Shown here: piece after piece, positions 33,799 to 45,685 of the stretch | Position numbering within the stretch: position 1 is the first letter of the stretch | Layout: every line of letters begins with the position of its first letter | Program-made: the position numbers and the translations under genes | The notes under the pieces: model-generated | Databases searched by the model: none | Seen by the model: only the letters and a program-made list of their open reading frames with translations | What the model was told of the DNA's origin: nothing | Source of the DNA: Andrena cerasifolii | Taxonomy: Eukaryota > Arthropoda > Insecta > Hymenoptera > Andrenidae | Direction of reading: 5' to 3' | Assembly (NCBI RefSeq): GCF_050908995.1 | Contig: NC_135126.1 | Span: forward strand, 1,240,001-1,304,000 | Length of the DNA stretch: 64,000 nt

Positions 33799-35853
33799 AC
33801 ACTTTGTACTCTTATAAATAATATCGTATTTCATTCATATGTTGCAACTTATAGAAAGCTTTACTTTTGTTATACAAGGGAAATGCATTATATTTATATA
33901 CATTTATCCGTTTTCGACGGAAATATGCAGCGGTGCAAAGATAACTTCGACAGCGTTATCGTTATAAAAATAATATTTTCAATAATCCAGAAATGTGTCA
34001 AACATAAATGTTACATTAAGAACAAGCGTGGAATATTCGCGTTTCATGAATCAATTTAAAAATTCATACTTGAATTGCACCTTACCTACTGTACAACATT
34101 CTATTTCAATTGTCATGAAATTTTCATGTGATTTGCAGTAGTGAAGAAGCAGTTCGAAGTGCCTTTAAAGTACCTACTATTTGTATTAAAATTTGTACAG
34201 AGGTCTTTACTCCGGAGAAAGGAACATAAAAAGTTACAATTAAGTAGATTTATTATGGACATGGTCAAGGTGCTGATAGGCAGAATGTATCATTAACAAT
34301 ATTCTTGCATCTGTGAGCGATTAATATAATATAATATAACTGTCGTAGGCGTGATTTATAATTAGAAGTAATAAGAGCATTTCCGCAGAATAATGTTTCA
34401 CGTTCGGGCAGGAGACCTTCCATGTGAGTGGCAAATTGGTCTGGGTGTTTTTGGTCTTTCTTTTACGCATGGGGGACTTTGAACGGGTGTTTTTAGAAAC
34501 GAGCAGTGACTGGTTGTTTTCTAATGTCGTACGTATACGTATTACTGGATGAAGACTGCCATCTGTGATGTTTCGTTTAACTTTCAATCCCCAGCATTGC
34601 CAAATATTCTGATGTCTAAGTTGCGGAATTTATATATTTCGTGTAATTTGAATAATTGAATGTATTAAACCGTTGCTTATTGCTGACTAAATGGAACTGT
34701 GTTTTAGGCTTAGAGTAAGGTAGTGGATTTCCGTTTGAGAAAACCACATTTTTAAGTTCAATAATGCCTTCAACTATCAACTCTTATCATACAATTCGAA
34801 ATAGTGCGCATTTTTTAAGTCAAGGGCGGTCTTCACAATTTTTTGCACATCGGTCTACTGACAAGGAAGAATCAAGAAAATCAACGGAGGCCAAGGTAGC
34901 TACTTAGGGTTGACGTAGGATCGCGCAGGATGCGACTGCGGCGCCATTAGAATAATAGTGGCCATCCGTTATCAAAAAGCAAGTCGTAGATGCACAGTAC
35001 ACTCATTCCGTATGACATTTCATTTTCGTGAAAAATCGTGGGTGACGTTTCCTCGCGCGAAATAGAGCGCGGAACCGCCAGAACTTCTGTCCGGGATACT
35101 TTCAAACTGTGATTCCACGTCGTTCAAATATTTTGCAGTGAAAATTTACGCGTCTTACAACTTGTGTATTCTCTGCCTTCTTTGCAAGCACCATAAACTG
35201 TGGCCACAATGCGCGAAATTCTTCTCAGGTAGAGACGATTTAGATACCTAGCAAGTCTGAACAACAAGGAATAATCGTATTATATTTTGGTACAGTTACA
35301 CCTGGATTTGTTTCTAAACCCACTGAGAAAAAGGACTATTATTTCAAGAGATATTGGTATTTTAATTACCGTAATCAAAGAAACTAATGACTGAAGAAGA
35401 AAATATTTAGACTTAGATTACACACCCCGTCTCGTGAAAATAGAATTAGATTTTACTCTAATGAAATCCCGATTGGGCGAAATGCAGTCACAAAATAAAA
35501 TTCCTATTTCGAAGGGGTCGACGAGCGCTGTAATGGTTAATTTGGATCAGTCTATTAGGAGATACGCCAAGAATAATGTTTCTGTTTACGAAGAATCGAG
35601 GGAAACGGGAACCGAGAAGGAACGAATATCTTCGAAGATCGCGAATTCGATGAGACTATTCGAGATCTCTTTACCAGAGAAGGAAACCCTATTTAGATTC
35701 GCGTATCTTGTTGGAATTTTTATAATGATATCAAAGCAATGCGAAAATATGAAGATCCAGTATTACGAATAACTTATCGAACACTACTTGGTTCCTTCAT
35801 ATAAAACACTGCAAGAATCAATAAAATAGTAATAATTTAACTGTTTACCTATA
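33799..35853. other. Unassigned AT-rich DNA
   Basis: The plus frame at 35434-35772 (112 codons, opening on GTG) has ordinary-looking amino-acid content but no recognisable domain, and I do not call it. A short ATATA-type run is at 34321-34340. Confidence 0.35.
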
Positions 35854-36401
35854 CCCATACAGCACACTTCGTTGCAATAGTATTGCAGGAGCGTTGCAGC
35901 AATATTGGGTTGTTGCAGGTTGCATTGCAATATTGCAGGAGCGTTGCTGCAATATTGTGTTGTTGCAGGTTGCATTGCAATATTGTGTTGTTGCTGGTTG
36001 CATTGCAATATTGTGTTGTTGCAGGTTGCATTGCAATATTGCAGGAACGATGCTGCAATATTGTTGTGCATTATGGGAGTGGCAACGATCCTGCAATATT
36101 GCAGTAATATTGCAAGTTCGTTGCCGTGCAATGTTCCGTTGGCAACGATCGTACAATATTGCCAAAGAGTTGCAGGATCATTGCCAGAATTTTGCCGTTT
36201 CGTTGCAGAATCATTGCCGGAACGTTGCAGGACTATATATTTATAATGTTGCCGCAACTTTGCAAAAACACACACCTGCAAAATTGCGAAGGCGGACATA
36301 GGACTGAACCTGCAACGTCTCTGCAATGTTATGGCGCAACATTGCAATCTTGCACCGCATCATTGCAGAGACGTTGCTGCAATGTTATGTTGCTGTGTGG
36401 G
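35854..36401. mobile_element. GTTGC/GCAAT-word element, copy A (548 bp)
   Basis: The ends CCCATACAGCACAC and, inverted, CCCACACAGCAACA bracket DNA built almost wholly from the words GTTGCA, GCAAT, ATTGC and TTGCAG on both strands. TA lies outside both ends. Frames up to 187 codons exist on every strand (Cys/Asn/Gln/Ala-rich) because of the repeat and should not be annotated as proteins. Its CATACAGCACACTT end is shared with the elements at 41515 and 53204. I cannot assign a superfamily. Confidence 0.7.
35958..36041. repeat. 28-bp tandem repeat, 3 copies
   Basis: Units start at 35958, 35986 and 36014. Each holds TGTTGTTGCAGG and TTGCATTGCAATATTG, with one unit having CTGG for CAGG. They lie inside the GTTGC-word element and probably represent recent slippage or unequal exchange. 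The flanking units are less regular. Confidence 0.9.
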
Positions 36402-38312
36402 TAGAAACTTTTCGAAATCTTTTCACAAAATTCTATGCAAAGCAAGATCGACTACTTCCCCTACAATCACAAACATCACACGTGAAACCTCTCACCTACA
36501 TCCCTCGAGGGATACGAATTAATTTAAAACCCCACGCATCTAGGCAAGCATCAAGATTTTTATTCAGCACTCGGCACATACAACATCACATTCGAGGCAT
36601 GCCAGAGCTCCCTTAATACGAACGATCCGGACGCAAATCCAGGGAGATCTCAAGTTTTGGCAGTAAAGAGGAGGTAAAGGCAGATTGCATCGGTGTTTGG
36701 CGAAGACAGAGGGGGCAGGGCCGAAGAAGACGAAGGATGGGAAAGGGTGGAGGAGCTTTCATTTCGTTGATGTAAGTTTGAAGGTTCGTAGATCTGACGG
36801 GCAACGCGTTTCGGCTTGTCCGCAGATACTACCCTCGGAGCGAGAGCAAGGTAGGTAAACCACCCCCTCAATCTCGGCCAAAGTATCCCCCTTCTTCATA
36901 GCCATCGGTAATCTCCGTTCTTCGTCCATGGGTCTCTTCGACCGAGATACTCTTGACGCCGTCGCGTCGTTTCGATATTAGTCCCACGGTTTCGCCGGTA
37001 CAAACCCGTGACCCCACTGGATCCTGCCCCCCTCGGTTCTCGCGTGCAAAGGAATTTTCCCATGAAACGATTAGCCGCCCCTATCGGCTTCTGATAGGTA
37101 CGAGTTCGCCACTTTCGTCATTAAGAGAAAGTTCCGCGCTTTCGAGGGGAAACGGGTGGCAGTAATACCTTTAAGAGAGTTACAACCCCGTGAAATGATA
37201 GCCGGTGTCACGTTGGCAATAATTTCAACGCCGGGTTATCGATGTCGCGCGCCGCGAATCATTCCACCCTCGTAATAAAGGCGACGTCGATCAATCCGCA
37301 AAACTGCACTTTACAGCGTGGATAATTGGAGGTTGATATCCTAATACGTTGTGGCTACAATATTCAGGGTTATGCACAATTCGAAAGCAGTACGTTTTAA
37401 ATGTTTATCATCCCTTATTTTTAAGTCCTTCATTGTTTATATTTTATATGTTTGCAGTAGTGTTTTAAGAATAAACTTTTTTTTAATAATATGTACAATT
37501 TGAATTTATTCGTATTTATACGGATTTATTTCCTGGGTACTTCCAGTTTACAAAAAATAAGGAAGAGATAATGAAATTGATGAATTGGGGATAATGCCTG
37601 ACGTCCATAGAATTAGACGGCATTGGACAATTGAAATAAAGTATCGAAGCGAATCAGTGTAGTGGATTCGGTTTAAGGCGGCAAGGTATTGAGCCTGCCG
37701 CAGAAAACGGAGGGCGGAAAGAAGAAAATGATGTGACAATCAGAAGAGAGTTTTTGCCGGGGACACATCTGGTCTCTTATTTTCATTTTCTCCCCGGGGA
37801 ATGATTTCTTCCTTCCCGTTAACTGAAAAAAACCTCTGCGCATGACGTCTCGGGGCCGCATTGAAATCCGACAGCCGTCTCCGCGATCCGTTCATGCTAA
37901 AGAAACCGGCAAAAAAGCAATTAAATAGGAACTTTTATGAGGAAAGTTCCGCGGGTCACCAGTCCTTTTTTCTCCGGCTAAAATTTACTTCCCAAGTTAA
38001 TCGCGCCTCGCTTTCAACGAATGATAATGACAGAAACTTCTACCTATCAGTGAAATTTCGCAGTGGCCGAAAGTTTCAGCTGAATGCGTTCGCCGGTGAA
38101 AACCCCAATTCCATTTTAATAACACGGTAAAGTGAAAATAAAAACCTGTCACCACCGAGCTGTATTAGGAAATGATCTGTTAATAGCAACAATCAAACTG
38201 TCATTTTTCTACTTCGAACACAATTAATAGTACGTCTAGAAGCAATCGACTAAATTTTTAACACGGAAACAATAAATTGTCTGGCACGAGCTATTGAATT
38301 ATGAGCTCTGAC
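36402..38312. other. Unique DNA, GC-rich at 36620-37320
   Basis: The segment 36620-37320 has moderate GC, CpG and short open frames on both strands without domains. It is a possible regulatory block; no specific motif supports it. No repeats are seen. Confidence 0.3.
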
Positions 38313-38315
38313 TTA

Positions 38316-39281
38316 CAAGGGACGTTCGGCTACCCGAAAATTCAGAAAATTATGAAACTCGGTGTGCAAGTAGAGTAGTTCATGCGTAACACAACTCTAT
38401 TTTTGTTCGTGCCATAATGCAATTTTTAGGGGTGAAATCACCGCTTGAAGAAAATTCAGAAATTTCTTTTCCGTGGAATGTCTCGAGAACGGTGAGAGAT
38501 ATCGAAAAGAAGTTTAAACAAAAGTTACATCCTTCTTTTATATCTACAAAACCGCGTAAAAATAATTTTCGAAAAATCCATATTTTTCAAGTTACCCCCA
38601 TCACCAATCCTTAAAATTAAGTTTTTGTATTTTGTAAATATACGCTGAAATACCTCTGGATAATCTCTTTTCATACATTTAAATAATTTATGTGTTATAT
38701 TTTTTTTTTGCAAACAAATAAAACCCCTGTTACCGAATTTGAAGTCCATTTTGGCAGTTTCCATTAATAGCATGGTTTCTTAAAACAGTATTTAGATTAT
38801 TATTTATGTAAAGTTCAGGCAGCTTTCAATTATTTAAGCAAGACAGTACGTACCTAAAATTGCATCAAAGGTAAAACTCATTAAAACTAATCAGTGACAT
38901 GCATGAATCGGTATGATAACAGCACATTCGTACATGCATTACTTGAAGTGTAATCTTATTAGGCTATTTTGGAAACCACACGAAAAATAAATAATGCGTA
39001 AAGATTTACAAGAACTTTACAAAATATATATATGTTATTGAAATGACGCAGAATCGCATTGATGCCGATAACCTTGTTGAACCTTCCGATTTGCATAATG
39101 CATATGTATATGAATTTTAAATGATTGTAAATCAATTTTACTTTCAAATTCGACAAGGTTATCGGCATCAATGCGATTCTGCGTCACGAACAAAAAATAG
39201 GGTTGTGTTACGGATGAACTACTCTACTTGCACACCGAGTTTCATAATTTTCTGAATTTTCGGGTTGCCGAACGTCCCTTG
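38316..39281. mobile_element. TTA-flanked foldback (CAAGGGA family), 966 bp
   Basis: TTA at 38313-38315 and 39282-39284 borders ends CAAGGGACGTTCGGC and its inverse. The terminal arms of about 90 bp (38316-38410 and 39187-39281) match closely, sharing a TGCAAGTAGAGTAGTTCAT motif. The 3-bp TTA duplication and the end sequence group it with 8044-8446 and 49201-49631. A small perfect foldback (39044-39186) is inserted next to its right arm. No transposase is encoded. Confidence 0.8.
39044..39186. mobile_element. 143-bp foldback with perfect 34-bp terminal repeats, nested
   Basis: A 34-base sequence starting TGACGCAGAATCGCATTGAT at 39044 is exactly inverted at 39153-39186. The middle is AT-rich. 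It lies inside the 38316-39281 element beside its right arm. Exact arms suggest it is young. I cannot see an unambiguous target duplication. Confidence 0.8.
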
Positions 39282-39284
39282 TTA

Positions 39285-39942
39285 GATGGTTACAACTATT
39301 TTTGGTAGGTACCATAGTGCGGTTTTATGGGGTAAAATTCCGCATTGAAAAAAATTCAGAAATTTCTTTATCGTGAAATATCTCGAGAACCGTGAGAGAT
39401 ATCGAAAAGAAATTTAAACAAAAGTTGCATCCTTCTTTTATATCTACAAAACCGCGTAAAAATAAATCTCGGAAAATCCATGCTTTTCAAGTAACCCTCG
39501 CCATCAGTCTTTGATTTGATAATTACTTTTACGCAATTTTGTAGATATAAAAAAGGTGGAACTTTTATTTAAATTTCTTTTCGATATCTCTCACCATTCT
39601 CGAGATATTTCACAATAAAGAAAACTCTGCATTTTGTCAAGGGGTGATTTCACCCTCTAAAACAGCAATATGGCACCCACCAAAAATAGTTTTGTGTTAC
39701 GGATGAACTACTCTACTTGCCAGTGGCGCACGCAGGAGGGGGGGGGGGCTGGTCCTCCCCAAACAAAAAGAGAAAAAGGAAAAAGGAACGGAAAAAGACG
39801 GAGCGAGACAAAGTATCAACGCATCGCGCGTTATCTGTCTCGCCCCCCCCCCTCCTCAAAAAATAAAATCCTGAGTGCGCTACTGTTACTTACACACAAG
39901 TTGCATAATTTTCTGAATTTCCGGATTGCCTGACCTCCCTTG
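39285..39942. mobile_element. Second CAAGGGA-family copy, left end missing, hAT MITE inside
   Basis: The right end CTCCCTTG followed by TTA (39943-39945) is the family terminus. Interior sequence repeats the left interior of the preceding element in the same orientation (GAGAGATATCGAAAAGAA; CATCCTTCTTTTATATCTAC) and then again inverted at about 39530-39660. The left tip (CAAGGGA through the GTAACACAA-type segment) is absent. This copy therefore begins right where the previous element's right end stops, either sharing that end or after loss of its own. A 165-bp hAT-type MITE interrupts its right arm. Confidence 0.65.
39721..39885. mobile_element. hAT-type MITE, 165 bp, nested
   Basis: The ends CAGTGGCGCACGCAGGA and, inverted, CAGTAGCGCACTCAGGA (15 of 17 matching) are followed by G/C runs. 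The flanks CTACTTGC (39713-39720) and TTACTTAC (39886-39893) are an 8-bp duplication with two changes. The insertion splits the host sequence CTACTTGCACACC, whose intact version can be read at about 39224, proving the order of events. The interior is purine-rich. Confidence 0.85.
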
Positions 39943-39945
39943 TTA

Positions 39946-41130
39946 GAATTCTCTTACAATTTAAACTCACTCTGTAGTGAGAAAATCTCTGCATACATGC
40001 TCCACAAACTATACAAATCCTATTTACTATCTATAGTCTAAACTAAATGACTTCATAACAGCCCTGCTATAAGGAAACCTCAATGGAGAGTTAAAAATCG
40101 CGGTGGTCGTAATTCCATAAACTATGCTAGTATTATGTCTCCTCATACCTCTCTATCTTCTTGTAAATAGTTTACTTTATTCGCTAACAAATCGTATGGA
40201 AGAATTCACTGGTAAAAGTATATGTCCTGGCAAAGAGGGTTCTTCCCTAACCATAGTCCACAGTTCAAAGACCACACGCAGAATTATCGAACCCTCAATA
40301 AATTTGAAATTCGACCACAAACAGTTCAATTTGATTCAACGTTATTTCATTTCTGTCGTATCTCTTCAAGGCTCGCGAAACGAGCCAATCATCATTTCAA
40401 TTCCGGGAGTATTATCTTAGCTCGAACAGGTGAGGGCTCCTACAAACAAAACTCCCTTATAAGCGGCAGACAATCGTAGTTCCCAAAGTCGGAGACTTTA
40501 CAGCCAATTAAGGCTCAATACAATCGATGAGGGACTATTGAAACGATGAGACAAACGAAATGTAATTGCGTCCTCCCGATCCCTATGAATAGCAATTCAT
40601 TTTCCAAAGGGTGCCACCAGCCAGCCGTCCCTCGTCCTATTCCCTTGTCTCTTTCTCTTTATCTTCCTGTCTACCACCCACTTCTTTTGTCTGAACGAAA
40701 TCTTCTTGCAGAGTCCACGTGCACGACTTCTGAAAGTTAAAATTTCTTTTCCCGGCGACTTTCTCCCCAGAGTTTCCTTCGCCGAGGCACGCCCTCCTGT
40801 CAGTCGAACCGTGGTGCCCTTTCTCCTCTCTGCATAATTGCCAGTCTTATATCCTAAAAATATTTTGCTCGTATGATTAACGAGAGTTCTTCGTTCGGTC
40901 CCCGGTGGTTACAAGCGAGCGAATGAGCGGCAATAAAATCGAAATTATTATAATACACGTCAGGAAGGCTTCGTTCGTTCTTGGGGAACGAAGGAGCGAC
41001 GGGGCTGAAGCGGCTCGGCACTGAAAAGACGATGGATCGACGTACGTGTCATGCTGGAGAAAAACATTTTTGTCCAACTTGAGGTAGATTCAATCTTATG
41101 GTTCGAAGTTCGGAACTCCTGAGTATGAGT
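39946..41130. other. Unassigned DNA
   Basis: No recognised gene or repeat. Frames are below 100 codons. Confidence 0.4.
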
Positions 41131-41424
41131 AATTGGACCTAGTTATGCTGAAAGTGACCGACCCTCAAAATGAAAAAAAGTTAGTTAAGCGCAGTATGGA
41201 TCCCGTAATTTTGTGATCTTCATTTTTCAGAACATTACCAACCGATAAAACAACTCTTCCATTTTACAATTATTAAAACTACCAAGCCATAGTTCCATTT
41301 ACAAAACAAAAATACTATAATAACCCATTAAAAAACATGGTAAAACAATAGAAATATAGCTACTTTTCTTTAAAAATTAAAATCTTCAAAACTTGGTAAT
41401 TTTCTGCATAACTAGGCCCAATTG
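41131..41424. mobile_element. AATTGGGCCTAGTTATG-ended MITE, copy 1 (294 bp)
   Basis: The left end AATTGGACCTAGTTATGC and, inverted, the right end CAATTGGGCCTAGTTATGC form terminal repeats. Internal segments (AGTTAGTTAAGCGCAGTATG; CTACCAAGCCATAGTTCC) reappear inverted in the copy at 45686-46121. No coding frame. The target duplication is unclear because the flanks are AT-rich. Confidence 0.7.
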
Positions 41425-41514
41425 AAATTGGAAGTAGGTACCTAATCTTTCCAGATGGTGTCAAAAAACTGTTTTCAATGTATCAATTCGGTTTGTAATC
41501 GATAGATATCACGT

Positions 41515-41612
41515 CCTATACAGCACACTTCGTTGCGGGAACATTGCAGGAGCGTTGCAGCAACCTTGCAATGTTGAATGGTTGCAACGCAACGTTGCTG
41601 CAACTACCATTT
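41515..41612. mobile_element. GTTGC-word element, short one-ended copy
   Basis: The sequence begins CCTATACAGCACACTTCG and continues with GTTGC/ATTGC words (GGAGCGTTGCAGCAACC), then stops after GTTGCTGCAAC without the matching right terminus. It is a fragment or internal-deletion derivative of the family represented at 35854 and 53204. Confidence 0.65.
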
Positions 41613-43996
41613 AAACCTAAAATATTTCCGTTGTTTTTAATGATACGAGAAAATGTCTAAGGAAAAAAATGTTTGCTTCAGGGAGACAATTATTCTGACG
41701 GAGACGATTTTTTTCTCATGGTCATATTTCCTAAAATTTCAAGATCATCTATGGTTTTTTAATGGGATGACGTATTTCCATTACTGTGACGTTATAGCCA
41801 ATAAAAATACAAACCCCTAAGGGAGTGAAAAGGAGTGAAATGTGTTTTCATGGAGTCGAAGATTGGAGGTATTTTGTTATTACAGTATAATTTCTAACTC
41901 TACTATTTTTCTCTTTCTTGTTTTCTTATTTGTATTTGTTTTTTTATCTTCTTGTTACTTTCGTAATGTCTACTGGTGCAATGATAAATTATTATTATGA
42001 CAATAGCATTCCTTAATAGCAGTAGATAACTTGAACCTCTTGAACCCAGGAGTATTTTGCAAAGAATTCTCTTACTGCTTACAAGAGTGAAACGCGTTTC
42101 AAGGTACCCCACGAAAATGCATGTTGGAGCGAGGAAAGTCTTCGGCTCAGTCCCCAGAAAGAGTGAAACGAAACTGTTTGCAGAACAGAAAAAAAAATGT
42201 AACGCTCGAAAACGTGCGCCTAAACTAAAGCGTTGACGAAAACGTTGCCTATCGGGCGATGTCCGAATCGGGCTACATGAAAACAAGCATGTCCGAAAAC
42301 AGAGAGCTAGAGCACGACAAGGACCATTCACCAGCAGGCTCGCTATTGTGTCGATGCAACGCGAAGAGGCTCGGATTGCAAATTATAAAAAAAAGAGGAA
42401 GGGAGCAGCAGGACACAGTCGAATGCCATCGAAAGCTCTCTAGAGGAGAAGACAGGGTGGCAGCGAAGAAGAAAAACAAGCACGAGATCGAACGAAACTG
42501 GTGGCACTGAAGGATTATGAGGATGAAATTAGATGTAGGGGAACTAAGTGATTGGAATCGAAATATGAGCATTCTGCCATGTTGTTGAAGAAGAAGCTGG
42601 ATAAGTGGGAAAAGCGGAGAAAGAACGAAGGAGATGAAGAGAATTAGAGAAGGGAAAAAACAAAATTGCCTACGTTGTTACACAGTGAGAGGCTGCGCGA
42701 CACGTTGCTAACGCAACAGCGCGTTTTGAGCTTTTGCGCTTCCACCCTCGCTTTGATATTCTGCCATCAGCTGATATTAACAGTTACGCGTGCGACCCGT
42801 GCGAATCGTGCATTGTTCCCAGGTTGTTTCCCCATCGCGGGGATGAAAATAGTAGGTACATGAACAATTGTCGCGGATTTTCCTCTTAGCAGTGTCGCTT
42901 TGTGGGAATCAGCCCGAATAGGGGAAGCAATTTGTTTAATAGAATGGAAAATTAACTATCTGCTGCAATGCTGAAAATCGCACGAATATCTCTCATCGCG
43001 GCTTAGGAAAAACGATCGCGTGTAGCTTTGTGATTGCATGATTGGTAGATGGTTCCAGATAACTCCCTTCCACCAAACTGATTAAAATAGTATATTTTTC
43101 TAATAATTAATAGAGATCACTTTAGATGATAATTTAAGCTTAGATATATATTATATATGCAGAAACAGCACAAATATTTTACCTAAAGAATATTTTACAA
43201 TTTTAACAACCATCGAGATTAATTTAAAGCGATGATGAGCTTTAAAATAAATCTTCTATTTGCCACTCAAAATCTCAAAAATTCTGTATCATCTCGATCC
43301 TACACTTGTTAACGCGAAGGTTTTTTGAAAACACCTTTACGTACAGATACTTGTTATTCGTTTAAAAGCGTAGCTCTGCTTTATTTTAAATAAAGATTGT
43401 TTTAATCTTCCTAGTTTAGTTACTTCCATTAAAAAAATTTCCATCCGGCGGTGAAAATGGACTGCATCAAACACTTGGCCGTTAAGACGTGACGTAAAGA
43501 TAAACCGTGACAGCGTAAGTGTTTCTATCACGTAAGTTCGTGCCAGGATAGCGAACACACTAATAGCACAGCGATTTATGAAGACTTCGGCGTGTTGGGC
43601 GGCGACTGGGCCTACAGCAACCCTCAAAATTGATTAATGAACGAGGCCACCGATCGGTTCGATTAAACCAGTGTAAACGAAAAGGCTATACTGATAAATA
43701 TCTGCCGATATAAACGTCGACATTACGTCGTGACTTTTCCATTAATCACAGCGCGGCGGCGGCGTTTAAACGTGTTAATTCGATGAACAAGGAACGCCAA
43801 GGTGAAATTAGGGACGAATGAATAATCACGCGGTGTATGTACCCAGCGTATAATACCTACAATGCGTTCAGTAATATTATTTCACGTGGCATGTGTGTGA
43901 AAAAAATATAAGATGAAGTTTCATTGTTTCGCTTTTTCATAATTTGCAATGGGTTAATTTGTAGTTAGTTTGGAGTCATATGAAAATAACTTTTTA
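41613..43996. other. Unassigned DNA
   Basis: Frames up to 142 codons lack domains. A CpG-bearing stretch at 43730-43870 with TAATCAC/TTAATTCG-type AT sites could be regulatory, but the support is minimal. Confidence 0.35.
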
Positions 43997-44199
43997 TATA
44001 GAGGGTGTCCCAGAATAAGTGGGAAATATTTCAGAGGTGACTTCAGCACATCTAAACAATAAAAAAAAGTTCATATAAACACATTATAACTCGCAAATAT
44101 AATCAAACAGGACATATGTTCATATGAACTTTTTTATTATTCAGATGTGTTGAAGTCACCCCTTAAATGTTTCCCAGTTATTCTTGGACACCCTGTATA
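43997..44199. mobile_element. Mariner-type MITE, about 200 bp
   Basis: TATAGAGGGTGTCCCAGAAT at the left and its near-inverse ending GGACACCCTGTATA at the right enclose paired arms (GAAATATTTCAGAGGTGACT with an AGTCACCCCTTAAATGTTTC-type inverse; AAAGTTCATAT with ATATGAACTTT). TATA at both ends fits a TA target duplication. The (A)GGGTGTCC end style is typical of Tc1/mariner MITEs in insects. Confidence 0.8.
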
Positions 44200-45685
44200 G
44201 ATGACAACAATTAAACGTCAGAATCAAAGCAAGTAATTCCAAGATTTTTAACAATTTAACTTGACTGTACAAAACGATTCACAGTTCCAGGAACACATTT
44301 ACCAGCCCGTGAAAATTCCAGCATTTAATTGCGCGCTGCGATAAAATCGTCGATTCACGAATTAATGAACGGCATGAAAAATAATTTTCCACGATCTGAT
44401 CGCCGTTCGGTTCATCTGTTAACGCCGACTCGTGTAAAATTCTATCAACGATTATCAAGAGACCTGCATAAATATTTGTGCCGATGTTAAACATCCAGTT
44501 ATTCGCTTAGTCAATACTCGACTCGATTGGCAAAAATGTGCAATGATACGCACGAAAAATAAACGCGTAATGAAATATTGACCATTAATAAATATTTGAG
44601 GGATTACAATATAACGGGACGAGATTTTTTATATGAAAAATCATCTTGAACGCGGAACTGGTGGCGCGTGCACATACTTCTGACTTACCCCATCGGGAAA
44701 AAGTTTGTACGAGTGTTCTGTCTCCGCCTGTGTACGAAAGGCGCACGTGAAGAAATAGAGAAATAGGGGAAGAAAGAGAACGTGTGAGTATATCGTCGCT
44801 GCGAGGCTGCCAGTGACAGTTCTGTCTTCCCAGGCAAATTTCACTTTTTGTCAAGCAACGGTCGTTTGAAAAGAACGAATATTGAATTCGGTTATTACCT
44901 CTTCGACCTTCACCAAAATCTCGTTCCCCGAACTTCCTGCTCGTAACGGACCATCCAGATATATTAATATCGCGCCCTGCCACTTACCCTTTCTTAATTT
45001 CCACAACTGTGCTGGCACAAAAAATCGAAGTATTAGTAAAAGTCAAACTATAGTATCAGGTAAATAATAATTTAGAATCTTCCGCGTTAACGTTTATCCC
45101 TCGTGTTTGCGCCCCCGCCCCCGAAACGTGCTCGTTTCTAATCGTCGTTCGATGATCTATATTCCCTCGCTGGAATCACCGAAACGGCTCGTAACGACCC
45201 ATCATCGGACGCTGGGGCGATTCATTTTCACCTGTCATTCTAAATGTCTGCAAAATTCTTGGTCGGACCGCTCGAAATTCGCCCGCTGACAGTGAAACGC
45301 GTTGATAGAGATACGCGCACGAAACGTCGTACACCGCAGCGTGGAAATACCGACATAACTGCATCGAGGAAGCGAAATCCAACGTCCATTAAAATGAACA
45401 CCCCGAAGAGAAGAGGGATGAATCTGAAAGGATTACAAGTCGGACGCGATCGGACGTCCAGAATGACGGATCCGATAACGAAGGCTGTGCACCTTTCACC
45501 AGCACTTTCGATGGGCATGCTGGGTCTGTGAAAAGAACTCTCCTTATGCTACACGATACGAAAGCTCGAAGTAGGAAAAACGTCTGAGGGTAAGAAATGA
45601 TTATCCAATTCGAAGTGATTGCGCTTTTCGTCCTGATTAATTAAGTAATTGGAGGAGTACCAGTTTTGAACATTGTATCTTTAAT
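44200..45685. other. Unassigned DNA
   Basis: GC-moderate sequence at 45090-45530 is open on both strands (95 codons plus, 92 codons minus). The minus version contains a hydrophobic LLFGVFILMDVGF run, but no start, splice or family support was found. Nothing is called. Confidence 0.3.

Noticed and set aside
35434..35772. 112-codon plus-strand frame with ordinary amino-acid content
   Set aside because: It opens on GTG, has no recognised family and no splice or promoter support. Chance is the simpler explanation.
35784..36347. Long Cys/Asn/Gln-rich open frames on both strands
   Set aside because: They are translations of the GTTGC/GCAAT words. All frames remain open together, which real coding sequence does not do.
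45240..45518. Minus-strand frame with a hydrophobic segment that could be a membrane protein
   Set aside because: The opposite strand is equally open, and no start, donor or acceptor supports an exon.
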